Below, piece by piece: positions 25,842 through 34,153 of a stretch of 64,000 nt of DNA; position 1 is the stretch's first letter; each line of letters opens with the position of its first letter. This DNA comes from Spirosoma lacussanchae (GTDB lineage: Bacteria; Bacteroidota; Bacteroidia; Cytophagales; Spirosomataceae). The translations under genes were made by a program, and so were the position numbers. Location of the stretch: positions 310,001 to 374,000 of the forward strand of contig NZ_SWJG01000005.1 of assembly GCF_005870035.1 (NCBI RefSeq). Direction: 5' to 3'. The notes beneath the pieces are model-generated. The model ran no database searches. It was given only the letters and a program-made list of their open reading frames with translations, and was not told where the DNA came from.

Positions 25842-26717
25842 ATGTTTCGCGCTTTTTTGAGCCTTACCCGTCCAGCCAATCTGGTTACGGCTATCGCAGA
25901 TGTGCTGGCTGGTATGGCCATTGCCGGTTATTTTCTGACCTCGGCGCCTGACCCGGCTCCGGTTGGCTGGCTTTGTCTGGCTACGCTGGGCCTGTATGGG
26001 GGAGGGGTTGTTTTTAACGATGTTTTCGATGCCGAGCTGGATGCTATTGAGCGCCCTGAGCGGGCTATTCCGAGTGGGCTGGTCAGCAAGTCGGCGGCTA
26101 CGGGATTGGGCGCTGCGCTGCTGGGCCTGGGTATCGTTGCTGCGTTTCTGGCCAATCAAACGGCCGGCTTAATCGCCGTTGGCATAGCGGTAGCTTCATT
26201 GGTTTACGATCGGTTCGGGAAACACCATGCGCTGCTGGGTCCGTTGAATATGGGTCTCTGCCGCGGATTGAACCTGCTGCTGGGCGTGAGTATCTTCCCT
26301 GAGCAGCTGGGCCCCTGGACCTGGGTCGGTTTGGTACCAGTAGTCTATATTGCCGCTATCACCATGATTAGCCGGGGTGAAGTTCATGGCGGCAAGTCTG
26401 GAACGATGCGGGCGGCTGGACTGCTCTATGCACTGGTTATTGGCTGCGTTGCTGCGCTGGCGCAACAGCGTGGGCAGTTAGGTACGGCCCTGCCATTTCT
26501 GATTTTGTTCGGCTACTATATTTTTCCGCCCCTTTGGCGAGCCGTTCGGAACCCGATAGGTCCCAATATCGGTATGGCCGTCAGGGCCGGGGTGCTGTCG
26601 CTGATTGTCATGAACGCGGCCTGGGTGGCGGCTTTCGCATCGTTTCCATTGGCCATGCTGGTGTTCTGCCTGCTGCCGCTTTCCCGCCTGCTGGCTAAGG
26701 TATTCGCAGTGACCTAG
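25842..26717 (+). CDS. eboC: EboC, UbiA-type prenyltransferase
   Basis: 291 residues, an eight-to-nine-segment membrane protein of the UbiA family. It opens LSLTRPANLVTAIADVLAGM, then the Asp-rich motif NDVFDAELDAIERPERAIPSG (NDxxDxxxD type) at about 65, and a second acidic/basic site YDRFGKHHALLGPLNMGLCRG. This set is typical of EboC of the ebo cluster. UbiA enzymes attach prenyl groups to aromatic or sugar acceptors. It is separated from eboD-eboE-eboF by 12.5 kb; EboA and EboB are not in this window. ATG 25842 is used; the TTG 3 bases earlier is unlikely. Confidence 0.8.
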   Translation: MFRAFLSLTRPANLVTAIADVLAGMAIAGYFLTSAPDPAPVGWLCLATLGLYGGGVVFNDVFDAELDAIERPERAIPSGLVSKSAATGLGAALLGLGIVAAFLANQTAGLIAVGIAVASLVYDRFGKHHALLGPLNMGLCRGLNLLLGVSIFPEQLGPWTWVGLVPVVYIAAITMISRGEVHGGKSGTMRAAGLLYALVIGCVAALAQQRGQLGTALPFLILFGYYIFPPLWRAVRNPIGPNIGMAVRAGVLSLIVMNAAWVAAFASFPLAMLVFCLLPLSRLLAKVFAVT

Positions 26718-26763
26718 GCGCTTTCGGTTGACATCAATATCACACCAAAACGATCAAACGCAA

Positions 26764-26820
26764 AAACTCCGGTTTCGGAAACAGAGCCAACAGGCTCAGT
26801 TGCTTCCGAAACCGGAGTTT
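26764..26820. terminator. Bidirectional terminator between eboC and the bacilliredoxin gene
   Basis: A perfect 17-bp stem (26764-26780 with 26804-26820), with an inner 5-bp stem GAGCC/GGCTC, lies between convergent genes. Each outer edge ends in A/T-rich bases, so it can serve both strands. Confidence 0.85.
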
Positions 26821-26839
26821 ATAGTATTGTAACGTATGC

Positions 26840-27271
26840 TTAGGCGTTAGCCGGTGTGCAGAATTCTTCCAGTGCCATTTCGAGGTGCTGCGCAATCATT
26901 TGCGCTGACCGGCCTTCGATGTGGTGCCGCTCAATGAAATGAACCAGTTCGCCATCTTTAAAGATGCCAATTGCGGGCGACGACGGCGGGTAGGGGAGCA
27001 GGTACTCCCGCATCCGGGCCGTAGCGTCAACATCGCCACCGGCAAAAACGGTTACCAGCTGATCGGGTTTTACGGTGCTGGCGGCCAGCGCTGCTTTAAC
27101 GCCGGGACGAGCCGCACCCGCTGCGCATCCGCATACCGAGTTCACAACCACCAGCATGGTGCCCTGTTGGTTGGTCAAAGCCGCGTCAACGTCGGCAGCA
27201 GTCGTCAGCTCCTGAAACCCAACGCTGGTCAGGTCTTCCCGCATGGGAACAAGCAAATGAGGAGGATACAT
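26840..27271 (-). CDS. BrxA/BrxB-family bacilliredoxin
   Basis: 143 residues with a thioredoxin-like fold and the diagnostic CGC motif in NSVCGCAAGAARPG. Bacilliredoxins de-bacillithiolate proteins using a Cys-Gly-Cys site, and are common in Bacteroidetes and Firmicutes. The active site is complete. It is the last gene of the SUF operon on the minus strand (72 bases from the DUF59 gene), a fitting place for a redox or metal-thiol repair role. Confidence 0.87.
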   Translation of the reverse strand: MYPPHLLVPMREDLTSVGFQELTTAADVDAALTNQQGTMLVVVNSVCGCAAGAARPGVKAALAASTVKPDQLVTVFAGGDVDATARMREYLLPYPPSSPAIGIFKDGELVHFIERHHIEGRSAQMIAQHLEMALEEFCTPANA

Positions 27272-27343
27272 AAGTAAGTGTACAGTTTTAGTTTACAGTT
27301 TGATTAACAGCCCCGGCCCGAATTGCCCCGGCCGGTCGTTGGT

Positions 27344-27658
27344 TTACATAAAGCCCAGTTCCAGCTTCGCTACCTCAGACATTAGTTCGGTAGAGTAAGG
27401 CGGATCAAATGTAAGCTCAACGCTCACATCGTTCACACCCGGCACTGACCGGACTTTTTCTTCAATTTCGCCCGGTATAGACCCGGCCGATGGGCACGAG
27501 GGCGAGGTCAGCGTCATCAGGATATAGACGTTGTTGACCGGAAATATCTTGATATCGTAGATGAGTCCAAGCTCGTATACATCGACCGGAATTTCGGGGT
27601 CATATACGCCTTTGAGGGCCAGGATGATCTGTTCTTTCAGTGCTGCTTCGTCGTTCAT
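27344..27658 (-). CDS. DUF59/MIP18-family Fe-S cluster assembly protein
   Basis: 104 residues from the ATG at 27658; a longer frame runs back to 27934 but overlaps sufE. It has the DUF59 outline, KGVYDPEIPVDVYELGLIYD, and the conserved Cys in LTSPSCPSAGSIP. Such proteins act in Fe-S cluster delivery and are a usual member of Bacteroidetes SUF operons. The stop of sufE is 11 bases upstream. Confidence 0.87.
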   Translation of the reverse strand: MNDEAALKEQIILALKGVYDPEIPVDVYELGLIYDIKIFPVNNVYILMTLTSPSCPSAGSIPGEIEEKVRSVPGVNDVSVELTFDPPYSTELMSEVAKLELGFM

Positions 27659-27669
27659 GGGTTTACCCG

Positions 27670-28098
27670 TTAGGCGGTTTGGTTCGCGTAGGTACGTCCG
27701 TATGCTTTCATGCGCTCGATCATGGAGGCCAGCCCGCCCGCCCGTAACGAGGTGATCAGGTTGCCCATACCGACGCGCGGTATAAAGTAAAGATCGGCAT
27801 TGGCCACATCGTCGGGTTTTTCGCCCGAGAGCACCCGAATTAGCAGACCAACCAGCCCTTTCGATATTTGAGCTGTTGGTTCGCTGTCGCCGTAAAAATA
27901 GAGCCGGTCGTCTCTTAGTTCGGCGTCGACCCACACCTTCGACTGACAGCCCATGATCCGGTTCTCATCCGTTCTGGCCGATTCGGGCATGGGCGGCAGC
28001 TTTTTGCCGAGGTCAATGATATACTGTGTCTTGTCCAGCTGGTCGTCGAACAAGTCAAATTCTTCGATAATTTCGTCCTGTTTCTCGTTGATGGTCAT
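27670..28098 (-). CDS. sufE: SufE-family sulfur acceptor protein
   Basis: 142 residues matching SufE: the opening INEKQDEIIEEFDLFDD, YIIDLGKKLPPMPE, the persulfide Cys in IMGCQSKVWVDA at about residue 51, and the C-terminal helices. It takes sulfane sulfur from the cysteine desulfurase SufS. It comes 3 bases after the stop of the ParE-type toxin gene, which separates it from sufS. Confidence 0.93.
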   Translation of the reverse strand: MTINEKQDEIIEEFDLFDDQLDKTQYIIDLGKKLPPMPESARTDENRIMGCQSKVWVDAELRDDRLYFYGDSEPTAQISKGLVGLLIRVLSGEKPDDVANADLYFIPRVGMGNLITSLRAGGLASMIERMKAYGRTYANQTA

Positions 28099-28101
28099 TG
28101 C

Positions 28102-28398
28102 TTACAATTTTCCTAGCTGACTAGCCTGGTGTCGCACAGCTATTATCGTTATCATGTCGTGAAAGTATATATACAGCAGACGATAGTTGCCAACCAAGAC
28201 CTCTCTAAGGTGACTCAATTCCTTTTCCGGGACTTTACGACCCATCTCCGGGAACGATTCCAATAGCTTTAACTTCTTCGTCAACTCGTCCGACCAGTTT
28301 TCAACATAAGCTGACGGAGATCGCGACAGGTAGTGTAGGATGTCTCGTAAATCTTCTTTGGCTTCGTCCTTCCAAATTACTGGCGTGGCTGTATCCAT
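28102..28398 (-). CDS. RelE/ParE-superfamily toxin
   Basis: 98 residues. The ParE-type outline is visible: IWKDEAKEDLRDILHYLSRS, ENWSDELTKKLKLLESFP, MGRKVPEKELSHLREVLVGN, YRLLYIYFHDMITIIAVRH. RelE/ParE proteins are either mRNA ribonucleases or gyrase inhibitors; sequence alone does not decide. It overlaps the antitoxin gene by 22 bases, and sufE starts 3 bases after it, so it sits inside the SUF operon. Confidence 0.85.
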   Translation of the reverse strand: MDTATPVIWKDEAKEDLRDILHYLSRSPSAYVENWSDELTKKLKLLESFPEMGRKVPEKELSHLREVLVGNYRLLYIYFHDMITIIAVRHQASQLGKL

Positions 28399-28568
28399 TC
28401 CTTCATTTCGCGCATGACATCTTCGTTTTTATGGCCTTTGCCCTGGTCCATTTCTTCCATGGCGCGTTCGTAGCGATCCAGAATAATGAGTCGTTCAACT
28501 GCTTCATCGAGCGAAATTTTTTCCGGTAGCTGGCGAAACGATTCAATAACTGCGGCAGTGCTAATCAT
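28377..28568 (-). CDS. Putative antitoxin of the ParE-type pair
   Basis: 63 residues from the ATG at 28568 (an upstream ATG at 28592 would overlap sufS). Helical, with a leading segment STAAVIESFRQLPEKISLDEAVERL and a very charged tail. It lies directly before and overlaps a ParE-like toxin, the standard order, and the sequence is unlike any named antitoxin I can recognise. The DNA-binding part, if any, would be the N-terminal half. Confidence 0.75.
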   Translation of the reverse strand: MISTAAVIESFRQLPEKISLDEAVERLIILDRYERAMEEMDQGKGHKNEDVMREMKEWIQPRQ

Positions 28569-28588
28569 AAAACAATAAAGTTTAGCAA

Positions 28589-29827
28589 TCACAACATCAT
28601 TTTCTGCACCCGGCGCAGCCCTGCGATGAGCCGGTCAACTTCGTCTTTCGTGTTGTAAACGGCAAACGATGCCCGCGTAGTTCCGGCAATGCCGAAACGC
28701 TGCATCAGGGGCTGGGTGCAATGGTGACCCGTTCGGACGGCAATGCCCTGCTGGTCCAGAATGACGCCCGTATCCTGGTGGTGAATACCATCCATCACCC
28801 ACGATACCACGCCGATTTTTTCTTTAGCCTGACCAATGATGCGCAGCCCCTCAAGTTCGCTCAGCTGCTCGGTCGCGTATTGAAGAAGCTCGTGTTCGTG
28901 GGCCGCTATATTCTCTTTGCCTAAGCCTGCCATATAGTCCAGCGCCGTTTTGACGGCAATGACATCGGCAATGTTGGGTGTACCCGCTTCGAACTTGTAG
29001 GGGATTTCGTTGTAGGTAGTTTTGGCGAAGGTAACTTCCTTAATCATTTCGCCCCCGCCCCGGTAGGGTGGCATGGCGTCGAGAAGGGCTTTTTTGCCGT
29101 ACAGCACCCCCATGCCGGTCGGGCCGTACAGCTTGTGAGCCGAGAGAACGTAAAAATCGGCGTCGAGCGCCTGTACGTCGAGATCAATATGCGACGAAGC
29201 CTGCGCGCCGTCAATCAGCACGACGGCGCCAGCCCGGTGGGCCATGTCGATGATGGTTTTGACGGGGTTGATCGTTCCCAGCGAGTTCGACACGTGAACG
29301 CAGGACACGAATTTGGTGCGGGCCGACAGCAGTTTCTCGTATTCGTCGAGAATCAATTCGCCGTTATCATCGACCGGGATCACCTTCAATACGCAGCCGC
29401 GCTCTTCGCAGAGCATCTGCCAGGGGACAATGTTGGAGTGGTGCTCCATGGTCGAGATGATGATTTCATCCCCTTCGCCCAGAAACCGGCGGCCGTAGGT
29501 CTGAGCTACCAGATTGATGCCGTCGGTGGTGCCGTAGGTAAAAATGATTTCTTCCCAATGTCTGGCATTCAGAAACTGCTGGATAGCCCGGCGCGACGCT
29601 TCAAAAGCGGCCGTAGCCTGCTCGGCCAGGTGATGAATACCCCGGTGAATATTGGCGTTGTAGCCTTCGTAATACCGCGTCAGGGCATTGATGACGGGCA
29701 GCGGTTTCTGGTTGGTTGCCGCGTTATCGAAATACACCAGCGGCCGACCGTTGACCTGTTGATCGAGGATCGGGAAGTCCTGCCGGATTTGCTGAATATC
29801 GAGGGTTGTAACGGGTGCCGATTGCAT
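28589..29827 (-). CDS. sufS: Cysteine desulfurase SufS
   Basis: 412 residues from the ATG at 29827, not the upstream in-frame ATG at 29935. It has YFDNAATNQKP near the start, the PLP lysine in SAHKLYGPTG, MEHHSNIVPWQ, and the active-site Cys loop near the end in RTGHHCTQPLMQRFG. It removes sulfur from cysteine for cluster building. It lies between sufD and the toxin-antitoxin genes, and the spacer before it contains a hairpin repeat. Confidence 0.95.
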   Translation of the reverse strand: MQSAPVTTLDIQQIRQDFPILDQQVNGRPLVYFDNAATNQKPLPVINALTRYYEGYNANIHRGIHHLAEQATAAFEASRRAIQQFLNARHWEEIIFTYGTTDGINLVAQTYGRRFLGEGDEIIISTMEHHSNIVPWQMLCEERGCVLKVIPVDDNGELILDEYEKLLSARTKFVSCVHVSNSLGTINPVKTIIDMAHRAGAVVLIDGAQASSHIDLDVQALDADFYVLSAHKLYGPTGMGVLYGKKALLDAMPPYRGGGEMIKEVTFAKTTYNEIPYKFEAGTPNIADVIAVKTALDYMAGLGKENIAAHEHELLQYATEQLSELEGLRIIGQAKEKIGVVSWVMDGIHHQDTGVILDQQGIAVRTGHHCTQPLMQRFGIAGTTRASFAVYNTKDEVDRLIAGLRRVQKMML

Positions 29828-29887
29828 AAGTATTGCAAGATGGGTTGTACTAAAACAACAAGCCAGATGGGGGAAAGGTGCTTTAAA

Positions 29888-29943
29888 AATGATGAATGAT
29901 GAACGATGACTGATTTTTATCAAACCGTTCACCATTCATCATT
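29888..29943. repeat. Imperfect inverted repeat in the sufD-sufS spacer
   Basis: An 18-bp arm at 29888-29905 (based on ATGATGAATGATG) pairs with 29926-29943 with one mismatch, around 20 bases. It resembles the spacers at 31288-31357 and 44812-44882 in its ATGA/TGAT-rich make-up. Confidence 0.8.
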
Positions 29944-29961
29944 CACCACTGACCAATACGC

Positions 29962-31287
29962 TTACTTTCCCAGCTTCTGGGTTACCACGTTTTCGAGGTA
30001 CTCGCGGATGGGTTGAATTTTAATCTGGCTCAGCACGTCCTGCGAGAACGCGTAAAGCAGCAGCGTGCGGGCCTCGTCTTTCGGAATACCCCGCGAGCGC
30101 ATATAGAATAGAGCTTCGTCGTTCAGCTGACCGGTCGTAGTACCATGTGAGCACTTCACGTCGTCGGCAAAAATTTCGAGCTGCGGCTTGGTATTCATCG
30201 ACGCGCCCGGTGCCAGCACTACGTTTTTACACGACTGGTAGGCATTGGTTTTCTGCGCGTCGGGCCGAACGTAGATTTTTCCGTTGAAGACGCCCGTACC
30301 GTTATCGTCCAGAATACCTTTGTAGAGTTCACTGCTGTACGAATTGGGCATGGCGTGATCAACCAGCGTGTGGTTGTCGACATGCTGTTTCCCGTTTGGC
30401 ATGTACAGGCCATACATGAAAGCCTCGGCATGCTGGCCGTTGAGCACGATGTTCAGGTTGTTGCGAACAAAGTTGCCGTTGAGGGTAACCGTAGCTGAGT
30501 AAAAGTGGGTATTGTCGGTCTGGTTAACCTGGGTAGTACCAATATGATACGACTGCTCGGTTTCGTTCTGCACTTTGTAGTATTGCATACGGGCGTCGCG
30601 CTCGAGCACAATTTCCGTCACTACGTTGACAAAGCTGGCCCGATCGCCCAGCGTCCGGTACGACTCGGCTACGGTGACCTCGGCGTTTTGGCCGACCAGA
30701 ATAAGGTTTCGGGGTTGAGAGGCAATGTTTTTCTGGCGACCGTCGGTGATGAAGCGTAGAATTATAGGCTGCTCAACCGTGGTATTGTCCGGAATCCGGA
30801 TAACGGCTCCATCGGTGGCCAGCGCCGTATTCAGGGCCGTAAAGGCGTTATCCTGATAATCGGCATAGCGGGCAAAGTGGGAGCCAATAAAGTCAGCGTC
30901 GGCCTTCAGCGCATCGGCTAAGCTGGAGATCTGAACCTGACCGGCGGGGCTAATGATCCGCGACAGTTCGGGGTGGTACTGGCCGTTGACAAAGTACAGA
31001 ATATTGCCATCGAGATTGGGAATTTCCAGCGTAGCCAGATCATCGGTGGTGATGGGGCTCAGTTCATCAAGCTCGAAAGCCTCTTTAAACAGCCCGCTCA
31101 CGTTCGAGTATTTCCATTCTTCGTGCCGGATTGTCGGAAAGCCCAGCAGGTCGAACTGTTTCAGCGCAGCCCGCCGAACCTGGTGTACAGGGGTCCGGGA
31201 CTCGCCGTTCATGCGCGCTTCGTTGGTCCGAAAAGCCGCCAGCAGCTGGTCCTTAAACTGATTGTATGATGAGAAAGAAGGATTCAT
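29962..31287 (-). CDS. sufD: SufD, Fe-S cluster assembly scaffold subunit
   Basis: 441 residues. The N-terminal segment FPTIRHEEWKYSNVSGL, then beta-helix repeats and the conserved end FADDVKCSHGTTTGQLND, EALFYMRSRGIPKDEART are those of SufD. SufD works with SufB and SufC in the SufBCD scaffold in the cytoplasm. Here sufC is upstream by 70 bases; sufB is not in the operon. Confidence 0.93.
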   Translation of the reverse strand: MNPSFSSYNQFKDQLLAAFRTNEARMNGESRTPVHQVRRAALKQFDLLGFPTIRHEEWKYSNVSGLFKEAFELDELSPITTDDLATLEIPNLDGNILYFVNGQYHPELSRIISPAGQVQISSLADALKADADFIGSHFARYADYQDNAFTALNTALATDGAVIRIPDNTTVEQPIILRFITDGRQKNIASQPRNLILVGQNAEVTVAESYRTLGDRASFVNVVTEIVLERDARMQYYKVQNETEQSYHIGTTQVNQTDNTHFYSATVTLNGNFVRNNLNIVLNGQHAEAFMYGLYMPNGKQHVDNHTLVDHAMPNSYSSELYKGILDDNGTGVFNGKIYVRPDAQKTNAYQSCKNVVLAPGASMNTKPQLEIFADDVKCSHGTTTGQLNDEALFYMRSRGIPKDEARTLLLYAFSQDVLSQIKIQPIREYLENVVTQKLGK

Positions 31288-31357
31288 TGTGTTAATGATG
31301 AATGATAAACGACGAATGACAGATGAGAACTAGGCATCATCGATCATTGATCATGGA
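31288..31357. repeat. ATGA/GATC-rich inverted-repeat spacer between sufC and sufD
   Basis: Left part AATGATGAATGAT and right part ATCATTGATCATGGATCATT are partial inverted copies of each other. No gene fits. It is one of three such spacers in the window. Confidence 0.55.
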
Positions 31358-32116
31358 TCATTGGTTTACTTCAGCTTCGGCTTTGATCCAGTCGTATCCT
31401 TTTTCTTCCAGTTCCAGCGCCAGTTCTTTGGGCCCCGACTTCACGATGCGTCCTTTGTAGAGTACGTGAACGTAATCAGGCACGATATAATCGAGCAGGC
31501 GCTGGTAGTGGGTAACGACGATGGTTGACCGCTCGGGCGACCGCAGCTGATTAACCCCCTCCGCCACGATACGAAGCGCATCGATATCCAGACCCGAATC
31601 GGTTTCGTCCAGAATAGCCAGTTTGGGTTCCAGCATGGCCATCTGGAAAATCTCGTTCCGTTTCTTTTCACCACCCGAGAACCCTTCGTTGAGCGATCGG
31701 CTCAGCAGCGACTGATCGATGTTGACCAGTTTCATTTTTTCCTTCATCAGCTTCAGAAACTGAACGGCATCGAGCTGATCCTGACCCCGATGTTTCCGAA
31801 TTTCGTTCATGGCCGTTTTCAGGAAATTGGTCGTGCTGACGCCCGGAATCTCAACCGGGTACTGAAATGCCAGAAATATACCTTCGGCAGCCCGTTCTTC
31901 AGGGGCCATTTCCAGGAGATCCTGCCCTTCAAAAAGTACGCTGCCACCTGTTACTTCATACTCTTCACGGCCAGCCAGTACCGACGCCAGTGTACTCTTG
32001 CCGGCGCCGTTGGGTCCCATAATGGCGTGAACCTCACCGGGATTGATCTGTAGACTTAATCCTTTTACTATTTCTTTTTCGCCAATCCTGGCATGTAAAT
32101 TACTGATGGATAACAT
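31358..32116 (-). CDS. sufC: SufC, ATPase of the SufBCD complex
   Basis: 252 residues. It is an ABC ATPase with Walker A GPNGAGKST (about 35-43), a Q-loop in LAFQYPVEIPGVS, the signature FSGGEKKRNEI, Walker B LAILDETDSGLD and switch His in VVTHYQRLL. The combination AFQYPVEIPG and the FSGGEKKR form is specific to SufC. It is the first gene of the operon, 35 bases after a promoter box. Confidence 0.95.
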   Translation of the reverse strand: MLSISNLHARIGEKEIVKGLSLQINPGEVHAIMGPNGAGKSTLASVLAGREEYEVTGGSVLFEGQDLLEMAPEERAAEGIFLAFQYPVEIPGVSTTNFLKTAMNEIRKHRGQDQLDAVQFLKLMKEKMKLVNIDQSLLSRSLNEGFSGGEKKRNEIFQMAMLEPKLAILDETDSGLDIDALRIVAEGVNQLRSPERSTIVVTHYQRLLDYIVPDYVHVLYKGRIVKSGPKELALELEEKGYDWIKAEAEVNQ

Positions 32117-32150
32117 AATAGGTTGGTTCGTGTCAGCTCAGATGAAGCCG

Positions 32151-32158
32151 CAAAGTTA
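32151..32158 (-). promoter_or_regulatory. Promoter -7 box of the SUF operon
   Basis: On the minus strand this reads TAACTTTG, an exact TAnnTTTG match. It lies 35 bases before the sufC ATG and after the terminator of the surface-protein gene. Confidence 0.6.
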
Positions 32159-32240
32159 GCAGACTGATTGGTATCTGTCCTGGTAGGGTAACAAAATCAG
32201 GCAGTTAAAAGTTGACGCTCCGCTCAGATAGCCCCAAAAG

Positions 32241-32289
32241 ATCAGCACCGTAGCGGATATGTAAGGACCATATCCGCTACGGTGCTGAT
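32241..32289 (-). terminator. 21-bp perfect hairpin, terminator of the 596-residue surface protein gene
   Basis: The arms 32241-32261 and 32269-32289 pair perfectly along 21 bases around a 7-base loop. On the minus strand it follows the surface-protein stop and ends in CTTTTGGGG, so it ends that gene before the SUF operon. Confidence 0.8.
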
Positions 32290-32332
32290 AAACCAGGGTA
32301 CTTACCGCTACCCTTTAGTGTAGCTCCGGGTG

Positions 32333-34123
32333 TTATCGATTAAGCCGCTGAACCGAGATGAGCAGACATTTTGGGTCGGGGCAAACACAGGAGGGCTGTG
32401 TAATCTGAACCGTTTGATCCCGGTAGCAGCCAGCCTGATTATACACTCGTACAGTATAGGTGCCAGCCTGGAGTGCGCTGTTGAGTACACCATTGGCCGG
32501 AATCGGCAGGGGCGTGGGGGTTAGGCTCGTCGCGCTGGTAAACGATGCGCTTTGAGTAAGCTGATAGGTGTAGACCGCCATTTGGCTATCCGTCAGCCCG
32601 GTCAACGTAATGCGTCCATTCATCTGTACGACCGTTCCAGAACAAGTAGGTGAGAGGGGAGTGAGGCTGAAAGCGGCTACCTCATCTATCTCTTCAATGA
32701 TAAATGGGCAACACGAACCCGTTGTGCAGGAAGATGGTGAGCTCGTTCCGCCGATCAATACGCTGTAGGAGCCGGCCTGAGTAGCTATGGTTGTGTAGGC
32801 TGTTGCACCTGTAATAGCTACGCCATCGTGATACCACTGGTAGCTGCTTTGACCGGCTTCGGCTGCCAACAGGAAGGCATAATCAGTCCCTTTACAAACC
32901 TGGTAGGGAACAGACGTGCAGACCGAGACGGTATCGCCGGGTAAACTGGCTGTATTATAGGCAATACCTGACCCAGCTACGCTCACGCTGAAAGTGGCCG
33001 TAGCCGAACCGTTAGCGGGTAGCGTGGCGGCTGTCCAGACCAGTATTGTGGCAGTTGATGCGTTAATGGTTCCGCTTGTTGTAGTTGCACTGCCCGTAAG
33101 AAGCACTACGTTCGGCGCATTCAGTATATCGGTGACGACGATGCTGGAAGCGGCTACGGCTGAGGTATTGGTCAATACGAGTGTGTACGTCAGGACATCC
33201 CCTGGCTTAGCTACGGATTTGCTTACATAGGTTTGCAGGACAACGGCTGCGGCTCCCGGCGCTCCGACAGTGCAGGAAGCTGGTGCCGTGTAGGTCAGGC
33301 TGGTTGTACTGCAGGCCGAAGCACTACTTAATATCGATACCGTTTTGGGCAGGCCATCTGACGGTAGCCCGGTGAGGGTATAACTAGCCAGCCCATTTCC
33401 GGTCAATGTCGCAGTAGTGGTTTGGTCCCCTACGGTAATGGTCATTGTTTGAGCGCCGGTGGTGTTTGTAGCCGATACCGTACCTGCCAAGGTGTAGGTA
33501 TTGGTAGCCGTATCACAATTCCCCGGGCTTGCTGTGGCCGTCAACGAACAGACAGGAGTAGGACAACGAAGCGCCCCTGGCTGATTAACGCCCGTGTACT
33601 GCCCGATCGCTACAAGTGCCTGCCCGTTGTTGGCAGGAACGGCATTGAAACTGCTGAGGGCAGCGTCGAACTGTAACATTGGGTTAGCATCGGGGTCACG
33701 CACGCGAAAGGTCAGCGTACCTATGCTGATCCAGTCAGCCGTCGTAATAAGGGGGCAACTGATGGAAGACCCATTCAGGACCATAGTAAGGTTAAAGAGA
33801 CCGGGGGTGGCTCCATCGATGCTATGAGCCTCCCAGAGCCCTATGCCACTACAGAGCGTATTGAGGTCAAAATTTTGTGACTCATAACTGACAAAGGACA
33901 AGGAACTGGGCGAATACGTCAGAAAAAGGGATGAAGTGCCAATGGAAAATGAGGTAGCGTCGCTCGCCCGGATCTGAAGCGTAGCGGAGTAGAGGCCATC
34001 TGCGCAGTTGAGTTGCGTGGCTATGCGCAGGTGGGCCGTCTGGGCCTTGACCGATAGCGTTGTGGCAAAAAGTATCAGCAGGCCGCTGATGCAATAGAAT
34101 AATAGGTTTCGTAGACAAGTCAT
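32333..34123 (-). CDS. Secreted surface protein with DUF11-like and Ig-like domains
   Basis: 596 residues. A signal peptide (LLILFATTLSVKAQ) precedes a cohesin/Ig-like region (about 25-185; LRIATQLNCADGLYSATLQI), Cys-rich strands, a DUF11-like domain at about 300-390 (VAKPGDVLTYTLVLTNTSAV) and further Ig-like repeats. The last 16 or so residues, CPDPKCLLISVQRLNR, look like a short conserved tail and could be an export or attachment signal. It is adhesin-like; ligand unknown. It lies 30 bases downstream of the GEVED-domain gene on the same strand. Confidence 0.75.
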   Translation of the reverse strand: MTCLRNLLFYCISGLLILFATTLSVKAQTAHLRIATQLNCADGLYSATLQIRASDATSFSIGTSSLFLTYSPSSLSFVSYESQNFDLNTLCSGIGLWEAHSIDGATPGLFNLTMVLNGSSISCPLITTADWISIGTLTFRVRDPDANPMLQFDAALSSFNAVPANNGQALVAIGQYTGVNQPGALRCPTPVCSLTATASPGNCDTATNTYTLAGTVSATNTTGAQTMTITVGDQTTTATLTGNGLASYTLTGLPSDGLPKTVSILSSASACSTTSLTYTAPASCTVGAPGAAAVVLQTYVSKSVAKPGDVLTYTLVLTNTSAVAASSIVVTDILNAPNVVLLTGSATTTSGTINASTATILVWTAATLPANGSATATFSVSVAGSGIAYNTASLPGDTVSVCTSVPYQVCKGTDYAFLLAAEAGQSSYQWYHDGVAITGATAYTTIATQAGSYSVLIGGTSSPSSCTTGSCCPFIIEEIDEVAAFSLTPLSPTCSGTVVQMNGRITLTGLTDSQMAVYTYQLTQSASFTSATSLTPTPLPIPANGVLNSALQAGTYTVRVYNQAGCYRDQTVQITQPSCVCPDPKCLLISVQRLNR

Positions 34124-34153
34124 GGCTATTTTCGGCTGAAGATTATGGGTAGA

